Below are positions 47,818 through 56,147 of a stretch of DNA of 64,000 nt, one piece after another. This DNA is from Hyphomicrobiales bacterium (GTDB lineage Bacteria; Pseudomonadota; Alphaproteobacteria; Rhizobiales; Xanthobacteraceae): positions 30,527-94,526 of the forward strand of contig PLBP01000031.1 in assembly GCA_003135415.1 (NCBI GenBank), read 5' to 3'. Under the pieces are notes generated by a model. That model did no database searches. It was given only the letters and a program-made list of their open reading frames with translations, and had not been told where the DNA came from. Position numbers and translations under genes: made by a program. Numbering within the stretch: the stretch's first letter is position 1; each line of letters begins with the position of its first letter.

Positions 47818-47893
47818 CTAGTGCCCCTTTGAACCCGAAGTTCGCAGCCGAGCTTGCGGCACGGTGTATGCGAACTTCGGGTTCGGGGCACTA
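47818..47893. repeat. Inverted repeat 2 (CTAGTGCCCC type)
   Basis: The left arm is CTAGTGCCCCTTTGAACCCG then AAGTTCGC; the right arm is GCGAACTTCGGGTTCGGGGC then ACTAG. It shares the GTTCG/CGAAC core and the CTAGTG ends with the repeat at 47730-47804, so the two look like divergent copies of one element. It lies between two convergent genes. Confidence 0.75.
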
Positions 47894-47908
47894 GGACGCT
47901 GACTGAAT

Positions 47909-49309
47909 TTAAGCCGCGGCGTTGGTGCGCGACTCTTCCGCGAGCCACGCTTCGAGATCGGCCTTGGCGCGGCGGGTGATCGCCTCTTTTCTTGCTTGCG
48001 CGCGCGCCGGCCCGCGCAACTTACCGCCGGTCGGCTTCCGCGGCTCCTCATCCAGCGGCGGAAACAGCCCGAAATTGATGTTCATCGGTTGATACGAGCG
48101 CGGGCCGGCGTCGATGGTTTCCAGGTGGCCGCCGGTGACGTGGGCAAGCAGCGCGCCGAGCGCCGTGGTCGGCGGCGGCACACTCGGCCTTTCCGCAAGC
48201 CGCTCGGCCGCGGCGAAGCGCCCGGCCAGGAGACCGATCGCGGCACTTTCCACATAACCCTCACACCCGGTGATTTGGCCGGCGAAGCGCAGTCGCAAAT
48301 CGGCTTTCAGCCGCAGCGCGCCGTCGAGCAATTTCGGCGCGTCGAGATAGGTGTTGCGATGCAGGCCCCCGAGCCGCGCGAATTCGGCGTTTTGCAGGCC
48401 CGGAATCATCCGGAAGACGCGCGTTTGCTCGCCGTGACGGAGCTTGGTCTGGAAGCCGACCATGTTGAACAGCGTGCCGAGCTTATTGTCTTGCCTAAGC
48501 TGTGCGACCGCATAAAGCCTCTCGCACCTGTGCGGATTGACGAGGCCGACGGGCTTCAGCGGCCCGTGCCGCAACGTCTCCAAGCCGCGCGCGGCCATCA
48601 CCTCGATCGGGAGACACCCGTCGAAATAGGGCGTGCCCTCCCATTCCTTGAATTCGACCTTCTCGGCGGCGTTCACCGCCGCGACGAAGCGCTCGTACTC
48701 CTCGCGCGACAGTGGGCAATTGACGTAGTCAGCACCCGAACCGCCGGGACCGCTCTTGTCGTAGCGCGACTGAAGCCAGGCGATGGAGAAATCGATCGAA
48801 TCCTTGTGCACAATCGGCGCGATCGCATCGAAGAAGGCGAGCGCCTGCTCGCCGGTGCGGGCACGGATCGCTTCCGCGAGCATGGGCGAGGTGAGGGGGC
48901 CGGTGGCGATGATGGCGTTGTCCCACTCCGCCGGTGGCTCAATTACTTCCTCGCGCTTCACTTCGATCAGCGGGTGGCGCTCGATCGCCGCCGTTACGGC
49001 GGCGGAAAATCCCTCGCGATCGACCGCGAGCGCGCCGCCCGCCGGCACCTGGTTCACGTCAGCCGCCGTTATCACGAGCGAGCAGAGCCGCCGCATCTCG
49101 TGATGCAGTAGGCCGACCGCGTTCATCGCGGAATCGTCGGAGCGAAACGAATTGGAGCAGACCAATTCGGCGAGTTTTTCGGTCTTGTGCGCGGGCGTGC
49201 CGCGATGGGGCCGCATTTCGTGCAGCACGGCCGGCACGCCGCAACGTGCCGCCTGCCAGGCCGCTTCCGCGCCCGCGAGACCGCCGCCAACGATGTGAAT
49301 TGCTCTCAT
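47909..49309 (-). CDS. trmFO: Folate-dependent tRNA (uracil-5) methyltransferase TrmFO
   Basis: A 466-residue flavoprotein that makes ribothymidine 54 in tRNA using methylenetetrahydrofolate. The FAD-binding [20 protein letters not shown] is at the N-terminus, and [20 protein letters not shown] is characteristic of TrmFO. The C-terminal part carries [20 protein letters not shown]. Length is typical. It is convergent with the phytoene-synthase-like gene and divergent from the following ModA-like gene. Confidence 0.95.
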   Translation of the reverse strand: MRAIHIVGGGLAGAEAAWQAARCGVPAVLHEMRPHRGTPAHKTEKLAELVCSNSFRSDDSAMNAVGLLHHEMRRLCSLVITAADVNQVPAGGALAVDREGFSAAVTAAIERHPLIEVKREEVIEPPAEWDNAIIATGPLTSPMLAEAIRARTGEQALAFFDAIAPIVHKDSIDFSIAWLQSRYDKSGPGGSGADYVNCPLSREEYERFVAAVNAAEKVEFKEWEGTPYFDGCLPIEVMAARGLETLRHGPLKPVGLVNPHRCERLYAVAQLRQDNKLGTLFNMVGFQTKLRHGEQTRVFRMIPGLQNAEFARLGGLHRNTYLDAPKLLDGALRLKADLRLRFAGQITGCEGYVESAAIGLLAGRFAAAERLAERPSVPPPTTALGALLAHVTGGHLETIDAGPRSYQPMNINFGLFPPLDEEPRKPTGGKLRGPARAQARKEAITRRAKADLEAWLAEESRTNAAA

Positions 49310-49356
49310 GCCTTTTTCATATAGGAGAATTAAGCTACCGCCACCACGGTGACATC

Positions 49357-50121
49357 ATGCAGATCGCCCACCCATTTTTCTTCGCCGCCCTTTTCTCGCT
49401 CGCGCTTTCTCAAGCGGCTGTGGCCGTGGAGGTGAGGGTGCTCACGGCCGGCGCGATGAAAGAGATGATCCTCGCGCTCGCCCCTGATTTCGAGCGCACG
49501 ACCGGCCATAAGGTGATGCTCGATAACGACACGGCGGGAGGACTTTCGCGCCGCATCGAGGGCGGCGAAGCGGTCGACTTAGCGGTCATCACGGCCCCGG
49601 TCATCGACGCATTGATCGGTAAGGGCAAGCTCGCGCCTGGCCGCGTCGATCTCGCCACCGTCGGCATCGGCGTCGTGGTGAAGGAAGGGGCGCCGCTTCC
49701 CGACATCTCATCGATCGAAGCGTTCAAGCGGCTCTTGCTCGCCGCGAAATCGGTGGCCCACGTCGATCCGGCAAGCGGGGGCACAAGTGGCATCTATCTC
49801 ACGGGCCTCTACCGGCGGCTCGGGATCGCGGATCAAATCACGCCGAAACTCGTGCTGGTGCATGGCGGCTCGTCGGCCTTGCTCGTTGCCAAGGGCGAGG
49901 CGGAGATCGCAATCCAGCAGATCAGCGAGATCATCGCCGTTCCGGGCGTTATTTTCGTCGGTCCGCTGCCGACGGAAATTCAGGATACGACAACCTATTC
50001 AGCCGCTCTTGGCGCCCATGCGAAAGAGCGGGACGCGGCGAACGCGTTGATCGCGCTATTGCGGAGCGCGCAAACGGTGTCCCTGCTGCGCTCCAAGGGC
50101 ATGAAGCCTGCAGCGCCCTGA
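49357..50121 (+). CDS. Short ModA-like periplasmic binding protein, orphan
   Basis: A 254-residue extracytoplasmic binding protein. The signal peptide is MQIAHPFFFAALFSLALSQA and ends near AVA before VEVRVLTAGAM. Family segments are VLTAGAMKEMILALAPDFER, GGEAVDLAVITAPVIDALIG and HVDPASGGTSGIYLTGLYRR. The family binds molybdate-like anions in some members, but many such genes in rhizobia stand alone, as here, without a permease or ATPase. ATG 49357 is preferred; the frame is open upstream only inside trmFO. Confidence 0.82.
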   Translation: MQIAHPFFFAALFSLALSQAAVAVEVRVLTAGAMKEMILALAPDFERTTGHKVMLDNDTAGGLSRRIEGGEAVDLAVITAPVIDALIGKGKLAPGRVDLATVGIGVVVKEGAPLPDISSIEAFKRLLLAAKSVAHVDPASGGTSGIYLTGLYRRLGIADQITPKLVLVHGGSSALLVAKGEAEIAIQQISEIIAVPGVIFVGPLPTEIQDTTTYSAALGAHAKERDAANALIALLRSAQTVSLLRSKGMKPAAP

Positions 50122-50138
50122 AATGCGCATTTCTCTTG

Positions 50139-50223
50139 TCATGGCCGGGCTTGTCCCGGCCATCGATGTCTTTGCGGCAAAAAAAGAAAAACGTGGATGC
50201 CCGCGACGAGCGCGGGCATGACG
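50139..50223. repeat. Paired-hairpin palindromic repeat (family A)
   Basis: ATGGCCGGGCTTGTCCCGGC plus CAT (left hairpin, identical to that at 10986) and ATGCCCGCGACGAGCGCGGG plus CAT (right hairpin) enclose a short A-rich spacer. The outer GTCATG and CATGAC also pair. It lies 17 bases after the ModA-like stop codon. Confidence 0.8.
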
Positions 50224-50288
50224 AATTCGAAAAAAACAAAGGGCCCAGCGAGATGCCGGGGCCCTTCGAGTCACGATGGGTGGGTGGG

Positions 50289-50450
50289 TTAGACCGTGCG
50301 GGCGGAGTGGCGCGCGATCGCGTCGATCTCGCCGCGCCGGATGTTGATATCGGCGAGCTCGCGATCATCGAGCCGCATCAGCTCTTCGTAGGTCCGCTCG
50401 TAGGCGCGCCAGCGCTTATAGAGCCGGACAATGGTTCCCCAGAGCAACAT
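50289..50450 (-). CDS. DUF1127 small Arg-rich protein
   Basis: A 53-residue protein starting MLLWGTIVRLYKRWRAYERT, then YEELMRLDDRELADINI and RRGEIDAIARHSARTV. The LDDRELADIGI-type core with a basic C-terminal helix is the DUF1127 (YjiS-like) signature. In alphaproteobacteria, small Arg-rich proteins of this family can influence RNA metabolism and phosphate or stress responses. It is short and easy to miss. Confidence 0.85.
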   Translation of the reverse strand: MLLWGTIVRLYKRWRAYERTYEELMRLDDRELADINIRRGEIDAIARHSARTV

Positions 50451-50545
50451 GTTCAGTCTCCTTCATTCTCTCGCGGAACCGCTTGGAATCGGCCCGCCTC
50501 TTGGTTCGCACGAGATGTAGCCCTTACCGGGGGTTTTGGTAGCGG

Positions 50546-50563
50546 TGCAGCATCACTGCTGCA
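50546..50563. promoter_or_regulatory. Perfect 7-bp inverted repeat, possible operator
   Basis: TGCAGCA TCAC TGCTGCA lies between the divergent DUF1127 gene and the following FAH gene, about 95 bases before the DUF1127 start. Its spacing suits a dimeric regulator binding site, but no regulator gene is adjacent. Confidence 0.35.
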
Positions 50564-50717
50564 TTGCGGTAAACGCATGGGATGTACATGATTTCTTCGT
50601 ATTTCAGGCCCGATTCCACTGCTCAAGGGAAAGGCTCGCGTAAGCCCTCGGCCCGGGTAATATCCGCCGCACTTTCTGGCGGCCCCGCCGGTTTTTTGAA
50701 TTCCCCGGGAGATGACG

Positions 50718-51500
50718 ATGGCGAAGAGCAAGAAAAAGTCGAAGGCGAAGGCTCGTCCGAAATCAAAGGCAAAGAGCACCAAGCCGAAAGCCAAAGGACC
50801 GTCGCTCCTGTTCGCGATCGCGCAGACCACGCTGCCGATCGTCGGCTCCGATCAAGTTTTTCCCGTCCGCCGTATTTACTGCATCGGCCGCAATTACGCG
50901 GCGCATGCGCGCGAAATGGGCTCGGACCCGACGCGCGAGCCGCCATTCTTTTTCCAGAAGCCGACCGACGCGGTGCAGGTGGTCTATCCGGGCCCGGCCG
51001 TCGACCATCCCTATCCGCCGCTCACTAGCAACTATCACTACGAGGTGGAATTGGTCGCGGTGCTGAAATCAGGCGGCAAGAATATTCCCGCCGCCAAGGC
51101 GCTCGATTGCGTTTACGGCTACGCCGTCGGCCTCGACATGACCCGGCGCGACCTGCAAATCGGCATGCGTGAGCAGAAGAAACCATGGTCGCTCGGCAAG
51201 GGCTTCGACCATGGCGCGCCGGTCGGCCCCATCCTTCCGGCCGCGCGCATCGGCCACCCGTCAAAGGGCGCGATCTCGCTCGAAGTCAACGGCGTGGAGA
51301 GACAGAAATCAGACCTCTCCAACATGACCTGGAGCGTCGCCGAGCAGATCGAGAAACTATCCGAAGCGTTTGAATTAAAAGCCGGCGATATCATCATGAC
51401 CGGCACACCGGAGAATGTCGGGCCGGTCGTTCCCGGCGACGTGATCGTGTGCAAGATCGCGGGCCTGCCGGATTTGTCGATCCGCGTCGTGAAACGCTAG
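50718..51500 (+). CDS. Fumarylacetoacetate hydrolase-family protein
   Basis: A 260-residue FAH-fold enzyme. A very Lys-rich leader (MAKSKKKSKAKARPKSKAKS, then TKPKAKG) precedes the domain. RIYCIGRNYAAHAREMG starts the fold, and the metal ligands are seen in YEVELVAVLKSGGK (two Glu) and VGLDMTRRDLQ (Asp). Hydrolase, decarboxylase and isomerase members exist, so the reaction is open. ATG 50718 has GGGAG 6 bases before it; the ATG at 50712 sits against the ribosome site. A second FAH domain, fused to another enzyme, lies at 52844. Confidence 0.88.
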   Translation: MAKSKKKSKAKARPKSKAKSTKPKAKGPSLLFAIAQTTLPIVGSDQVFPVRRIYCIGRNYAAHAREMGSDPTREPPFFFQKPTDAVQVVYPGPAVDHPYPPLTSNYHYEVELVAVLKSGGKNIPAAKALDCVYGYAVGLDMTRRDLQIGMREQKKPWSLGKGFDHGAPVGPILPAARIGHPSKGAISLEVNGVERQKSDLSNMTWSVAEQIEKLSEAFELKAGDIIMTGTPENVGPVVPGDVIVCKIAGLPDLSIRVVKR

Positions 51501-51606
51501 AGCATGATCCCGAAAAGTGGAGACCGGTTTTTGGATTAGATCATACTCCAGTAGTGCATGATCCCGAAAAGTGGGAACCGGTTTTCGGAAAAGATCATGC
51601 TCCAGT
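51500..51606. repeat. Two tandem palindromic repeats (family C)
   Basis: Two near-identical units, each starting GCATGATCCCGAAAAGTGGG (or with one variation) and ending GATCATGCTCC or GATCATACTCC, follow directly after the FAH stop codon. They are the same family as the element at 16788-16836, in the opposite orientation. The pair is a local tandem duplication. Confidence 0.8.
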
Positions 51607-51654
51607 AGGTCTTTATCCTTATTTCCGCCTGCCCGGCAGGGCACAAGCCGCTTC

Positions 51655-52254
51655 ATGCGCATCCTCGCTTCGCTCGCGCTCACCGTGGCGCTTTGTCACG
51701 GTGCGCTCGCCGAAGTCCAACAGCCGCCGGTGCCCCCTTCGGCCGTGCCGCCGCAGCCGGAGCAGCCGGTCGAGCCGTCGCTGGCGCAGCCGCCTTCGGG
51801 AGTCACGATAGGGCCCGCGCTCCCGCCGCCGCCTTCGCCCGAAGCGACGACGCCCCCCAATCCGCTGCAGCCGCCGCCGGCCATTGAGGTTTCGCCCCCG
51901 CCGAGTCCGACGCCTGCGCAACCGCTACCGCCCGCGACTCCTTCTGCGCCGCCGCTGCAACAACAGACGGCGCGGGTGAGTCCGAAAGCAGCGGCCTATT
52001 TGCAGGAGATCGGGATCGATCCGAGCGCGCCGGACGTGATCGAGGTTTCGCAGGACGAGGTCGGCACCTATTCGCTCGATTCACTCGCGGCACAGCGCGA
52101 TGAAACGCAAGTGCGCCGGTTCATCTATACGCGCATCTTCATGCACCGCTTCCTCGCCGATTCCGACAATATGCGGATCGAGCCCGACAAATACGACATT
52201 TCCTTCTTGACACCGGAAGAGGTGAGATTGATCGCGGACGAGTTGAACAAATAG
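51655..52254 (+). CDS. Secreted Pro-rich protein, paralogue A of an unnamed family
   Basis: A 199-residue exported protein. The signal peptide MRILASLALTVALCHGALA is followed by a Pro/Ala/Gln/Glu-rich tether of about 90 residues and then a conserved domain of about 90 residues: SPKAAAYLQEIGIDPSAPDV, IYTRIFMHRFLADSDNMRI and FLTPEEVRLIADELNK. The domain is clearly related to the protein at 60720-61130. Function unknown. The Pro-rich part is a plausible envelope-spanning linker. Confidence 0.75.
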   Translation: MRILASLALTVALCHGALAEVQQPPVPPSAVPPQPEQPVEPSLAQPPSGVTIGPALPPPPSPEATTPPNPLQPPPAIEVSPPPSPTPAQPLPPATPSAPPLQQQTARVSPKAAAYLQEIGIDPSAPDVIEVSQDEVGTYSLDSLAAQRDETQVRRFIYTRIFMHRFLADSDNMRIEPDKYDISFLTPEEVRLIADELNK

Positions 52255-52265
52255 CGGCGTCGCGC

Positions 52266-52670
52266 CTACGGCTTCTGCGGCAGCATTCGATCTTCCACCT
52301 TGAAGTATTTCCGGGCGTGAGCGACGAGTTCTCCGTCGCTTGGATGATCGACAGTTTCAACCCCGACGATGATTTTCGCGAGCTTGGGATCGTGCTGCTG
52401 AATGTGTTTGACCAATTCGGTCTTGGCGTTGGCCGGCCCGGTGATGAGAACCGCGCCTGCATCCGCGATCGATTGCGCGACGGCGTGGAAATAGGCGTGG
52501 TCTGCCGGGGCATTTCCGCTGCCGATGGAGTTTGCCTTGTGGTGGATGTGCTGGGTCGGGCGATCGGGGTGCAAAACGAGCCGCTCGACATCGGCCGGGC
52601 CGAAATGGAATACGCGCGCTTCGCGGTGATCGATCCAGACGACGGCATGATAGTGATGGGCTGCGCTCAT
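52266..52670 (-). CDS. Conserved protein of the translational-machinery type
   Basis: A 134-residue cytoplasmic protein starting MSAAHHYHAVVWIDHREARV. The blocks VWIDHREARVFHFG, HPDRPTQHIHHKANSIGSGN, AGAVLITGPANAKTELVKHI and ETVDHPSDGELVAHARKYFK match a bacterial family usually labelled translational machinery protein, which resembles a domain of release factors. The internal ATG 52670 is chosen because similarity begins there. It is convergent with paralogue A; 11 bases separate the two ends. Confidence 0.75.
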   Translation of the reverse strand: MSAAHHYHAVVWIDHREARVFHFGPADVERLVLHPDRPTQHIHHKANSIGSGNAPADHAYFHAVAQSIADAGAVLITGPANAKTELVKHIQQHDPKLAKIIVGVETVDHPSDGELVAHARKYFKVEDRMLPQKP

Positions 52671-52843
52671 GGAATGAGTCCTTTGTCTCGCGATCGGCAC
52701 AATTTGCGCATTAAGTCCGACAAATACCACACCGGCTCAGCCGGATAATGCGCTGCAGCGTACAATCAAGGCATGCATCGAAACGGCTACCGCACTCTGC
52801 TAGATTGGGGCAAACAACCCTTCAAAATTCGCGGGAGGATAGA

Positions 52844-54670
52844 ATGGCGCATTGGATCCGCTTCGAGAAGGGCGGCAAGACCGGCTTCGGCACGCTCGAA
52901 GGCGACACGATTTCCGTGCATTCCGGCGACATGTTCGTGGGCGCGAAAGCGACCGGCGACGAGGTCGCACTCAAGGACGTGAAAATACTCACGCCTTGCG
53001 ATCCTTCGAAGATGGTTTGCCTGTGGAACAACTTCCACCAGCTCGCCGCCAAGAACGATTTCCAAAAGCCCGTCGATCCGCTCTACTTCCTCAAGGCGCC
53101 GAACGCCTATCATCCCGCCAATGAGCCGATCCGCCGCCCGACAACCTATGACGGCCGCATCGTCTATGAGGGCGAGCTCGGCGTCGTCATCGGCAAGAAA
53201 TGCTTCAACATCTCCGAGGCCGAGGCCAAGGATTACATCTTCGGCTACACCTGCGTGAACGACATCACCGCCGTCGATCTGATGAAGAAATTTCCCACCT
53301 TCGATCAGTGGACGCGGGCGAAGAGCTTCGACACCTTCGGCGTCTTCGGCCCCACGATCGCGAACGGATTGGATCCGGCCAAGCTCGTCATCCGCACCGT
53401 CCTCAACGGAAAAGAGGTGCAGAACTATCCCGTCGCCGACATGTTCTTCCCGCCTTACAAGCTCGTCGCCGCCGTCTCGAAGGACATGACCTTGATGCCG
53501 GGCGATGTGATCGCCTGCGGCACCTCGCTCGGCGCCGGCGTGATGGCGAGCGCCCATAACGTCGTCGACATCGTCATCGACGGCGTCGGCAAGCTCTCCA
53601 ATACATTCGATCAAGTTTTGCCGAGCCCGTACCTCTTCGGCCAGCCGCCGAAGGCGAAGAAGATTTGCGTCGTCGGCGCCGGCGCCATCGGCGGGCTCGT
53701 GGCGGCCAAGTTCGCGCTCGCGGGCAACGACGTGACCGTGATCGACCAGGGCACGCATCTCGCCGCGATCAAGAAGAGCGGCCTCAAGCTCGAATGGCAC
53801 GACGGCAAGGTGGAGACCGCCAAGGTGAAAGCGGTCGACAAGGCCGCCGATGCCGGCAAGCAAGACATCATCGTCCTCGCGGTGAAGGCGCATTTCCTCG
53901 ATCAGGTGGTGCGCGACATCGACCATCTGCTCGCGCCCGACACTATTGTGCTCACCGTGCAGAACGGCCTGCCGTGGTGGTATTTCCAGAAGCTCGGCGG
54001 CCAATACGACAATCAACGCCTGCAGAGCCTTGATCCCTCCGGCGTCCTGACCAAGAAGATCGACGCCAACCGCATCATCGGCTGCGTGGTCTATCCGGCG
54101 GCGGCGGTGACCGCGCCCGGCGTCATCCATCACGTCGAGGGCGACCGCTTCCCGATCGGCGAGTTGGACGGTAAGGAAACGGCGCGGGTGAAGGAATTGC
54201 ACGATGTGTTCATCAAGGCGGGGTTGAAATCCCGCGTGCTGGACGACATCCGCTCGGAAATCTGGTTGAAGGCCTGGGGCAATCTTTCGTTCAATCCGAT
54301 CTCGGCGCTGACCCACGCGACGCTCGTCGACATCTGCCAGTTTGCCGAGACGCGCGAACTCGCGGCGACGATGATGAAAGAGGCGCAGGACATCGCCCAG
54401 AAGCTCGGCGTCACCTTCCGCGTTTCCATCGATAAACGGATCGCCGGCGCCGAATCCGTCGGCGCGCACAAGACCTCGATGTTACAAGACGTCGAGGCCG
54501 GCCGCTCGCTCGAGACCGAGGCGCTGATCGGCTCGATCCTCGAGATGGCGAAACTCACCAACACGCCGGCGCCGGCGATCGAATCCGTCTATGCGCTGGT
54601 GAAGTTGCTGAACAAGGTGATGCTCGCCGAGGGCGGCGGCGTGAAGGTGGATAAGGCGAAAGCGGCCTGA
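52844..54670 (+). CDS. Fusion of FAH-family domain and ketopantoate reductase (PanE/ApbA)
   Basis: A 608-residue bifunctional-looking protein. Residues about 1-260 are an FAH-type domain with metal ligands in YEGELGVVIGKKCFNI (two Glu) and YTCVNDITAVDLMKK (Asp). From about residue 270 it becomes a 2-dehydropantoate 2-reductase: KKICVVGAGAIGGLVAAKFA (NADPH-binding GxGxxG), DIIVLAVKAHFLDQVVRDID, and RSEIWLKAWGNLSFNPISAL with the catalytic Lys. One uninterrupted frame spans both; GGGAGGAT precedes ATG 52844. The two activities are not in one known pathway together; they might process a 2-oxo acid and its breakdown product, which is inference. Confidence 0.88.
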   Translation: MAHWIRFEKGGKTGFGTLEGDTISVHSGDMFVGAKATGDEVALKDVKILTPCDPSKMVCLWNNFHQLAAKNDFQKPVDPLYFLKAPNAYHPANEPIRRPTTYDGRIVYEGELGVVIGKKCFNISEAEAKDYIFGYTCVNDITAVDLMKKFPTFDQWTRAKSFDTFGVFGPTIANGLDPAKLVIRTVLNGKEVQNYPVADMFFPPYKLVAAVSKDMTLMPGDVIACGTSLGAGVMASAHNVVDIVIDGVGKLSNTFDQVLPSPYLFGQPPKAKKICVVGAGAIGGLVAAKFALAGNDVTVIDQGTHLAAIKKSGLKLEWHDGKVETAKVKAVDKAADAGKQDIIVLAVKAHFLDQVVRDIDHLLAPDTIVLTVQNGLPWWYFQKLGGQYDNQRLQSLDPSGVLTKKIDANRIIGCVVYPAAAVTAPGVIHHVEGDRFPIGELDGKETARVKELHDVFIKAGLKSRVLDDIRSEIWLKAWGNLSFNPISALTHATLVDICQFAETRELAATMMKEAQDIAQKLGVTFRVSIDKRIAGAESVGAHKTSMLQDVEAGRSLETEALIGSILEMAKLTNTPAPAIESVYALVKLLNKVMLAEGGGVKVDKAKAA

Positions 54671-54680
54671 AGCCACTCAC

Positions 54681-55454
54681 GTGGACATCGCAACGGTCGC
54701 GCTGCTGGCCGGCGCTGGGCTCGTCGGCGGCGTCGCCAACGCCATCGCCGGCGGCGCCACGCTGATCACTTTTCCCGCCATGCTCGCAAGCGGCATTCCG
54801 CCGGTGATCGCCAACGCCTCGAACGCGGTCGCCGTGACACCCGGCCACTTCATCGCGGCGATCGCCGACCGCGAGCGCATTCCGGCGTTTGACCGCCGGT
54901 TTCTCCTCCTGATCGTGCTGTCGCTGATAGGTGCCGCGATCGGCGCCGTTCTTTTGCTTGTCACCACCGACCGCACCTTCATCCTTTTGGTGCCGCTTTT
55001 GGTGGGGGTGGCGACGCTGATCTTCGCCTTCTCGCGGCAGATCCAAGAAGCGATTCAAGGGCAAAAACGGAAAGCCCGGAAGCGCGGCAAGCCGCACAGC
55101 CTTCTCGGCGAATTACTGATCGTTCCCGCCACCATCTATGGCGGCTATTTCGGCGGCGGCCTCGGCGTGATGCTGCTCGCAATATTAGGCGTGATGGGCG
55201 TCCGCGACGTGCGAGCGGCCAATGTCATGAAAAACCTACTCGCGACCGCGGTTAGCGCCGTCACCATCGCAATCTTCATCTGGAAGGGGATCGTCGATTG
55301 GCCGCACACGCTGGTGATGCTCATCGGTGCGGCCTGCGGCGGCTTTCTCGGCGGCTGGCTCGTGCGCGTGCTGCCGCCGGCCACCGTGCGCGCCACGGTC
55401 ATTGCCGCCGGAACCGTCATCACGCTCTATTACGCTTGGCGCTATTGGCTTTAG
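54681..55454 (+). CDS. TauE/SafE (TSUP) family transporter
   Basis: A 257-residue inner-membrane exporter with about eight helices, starting with GTG at 54681. LLAGAGLVGGVANAIAGGAT and TFPAMLASGIPPVIANASNAV are the family's first repeat; GELLIVPATIYGGYFGGGLG starts the second. Such proteins move sulfite, sulfonates or organic acids outward. It lies 10 bases after the FAH/ketopantoate reductase gene and probably shares its transcript, which makes a related organic-acid substrate plausible. Confidence 0.9.
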   Translation: MDIATVALLAGAGLVGGVANAIAGGATLITFPAMLASGIPPVIANASNAVAVTPGHFIAAIADRERIPAFDRRFLLLIVLSLIGAAIGAVLLLVTTDRTFILLVPLLVGVATLIFAFSRQIQEAIQGQKRKARKRGKPHSLLGELLIVPATIYGGYFGGGLGVMLLAILGVMGVRDVRAANVMKNLLATAVSAVTIAIFIWKGIVDWPHTLVMLIGAACGGFLGGWLVRVLPPATVRATVIAAGTVITLYYAWRYWL

Positions 55455-55581
55455 CCGTAGTGAAGCTATTCCCAAGTATATTTGGGTGTGAAGCGTCCGC
55501 GCATTCAGTTAATTTAGATGATCCGGAAGTCTCGCTGTAAAGCAAAAAGCAAAGTGGGGGTTTCTGTGCTATCCTCCCGGC

Positions 55582-55851
55582 ATGAGCGAGCGCAGCGATA
55601 AACCTTTATTCGCGAAAGACGGCGCGAATTTTCTCGCCGTACTCACGCAAACCGGCGAGACCGAATGGCGCGCGAACGCATCAGTCCGACTTGATGAGCC
55701 ACATCAAATTTTGGAACAGGTTGTGGGGTCAGAGATATTTACGAGCGAAGAAACTGCACGTCGATGGTTATATTCGATGGGCGAAAAACGCGGGTTCAAA
55801 AAAATCGACATAATCTTCGAACCGCTTTCAGGCAAGCACGACAGCACCTAG
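55582..55851 (+). CDS. Hypothetical protein, 89 residues
   Basis: An 89-residue cytoplasmic protein: start MSERSDKPLFAKDGANFLAV; TEWRANASVRLDEPHQILEQ in the middle; TAREW-like SEETARRWLYSMGEKRGFKK at the end. A mixed alpha/beta fold is likely. Composition is more AT-rich than its neighbours. I do not recognise the family; an IS-free single gene. Confidence 0.45.
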   Translation: MSERSDKPLFAKDGANFLAVLTQTGETEWRANASVRLDEPHQILEQVVGSEIFTSEETARRWLYSMGEKRGFKKIDIIFEPLSGKHDST

Positions 55852-55959
55852 AGACCCCAGCGTGTCCGTGTTACGGGCCGGCAAATCCGGTTGTTTTCTT
55901 CGCCCGTCATCGATGCCCGCCAACGCATATCCGTGCGAGCGTAGTTTCAGCCATAAACC

Positions 55960-56076
55960 GGCGGCTTCCTTGGCGGCTGGCTCGTGCGGGTGCTGCCGCC
56001 CACGGCCGTGCGCACGGCAGTCATTGCCGCCAGAACGGCGATCACGCTCAATTATGCTTGGCGGTATTGGCTTTAG
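55960..56076 (+). pseudogene. C-terminal remnant of a second TauE/SafE transporter
   Basis: Thirty-eight codons ending in TAG (56074-56076) translate to GGFLGGWLVRVLPPTAVRTA then VIAARTAITLNYAWRYWL, identical in 31 of 38 residues to the end of the intact transporter at 54681-55454. Nothing of its N-terminal part remains. Immediately to the left the sequence switches: TTCAGCCATAAACCGGCGGC matches the 3' end of the amidase gene at 57784 in 22 of 23 bases (reading as KPPVYG stop on the minus strand). The junction is therefore a recombination scar. Confidence 0.75.
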
Positions 56077-56094
56077 GTGCGTCAACGAAATGCA

Positions 56095-56120
56095 AAATCC
56101 GGCTTGTTAAAGCCGGGCTT
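56095..56120 (-). terminator. Rho-independent terminator of the small exported protein
   Basis: On the minus strand CCGGCTT TAAC AAGCCGG is followed by ATTTT. It lies about 30 bases after the stop codon of the leftward gene at 56148-56477. Confidence 0.75.
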
Positions 56121-56147
56121 TGTTCTGAAACGAAAACGTCAAGTCAA

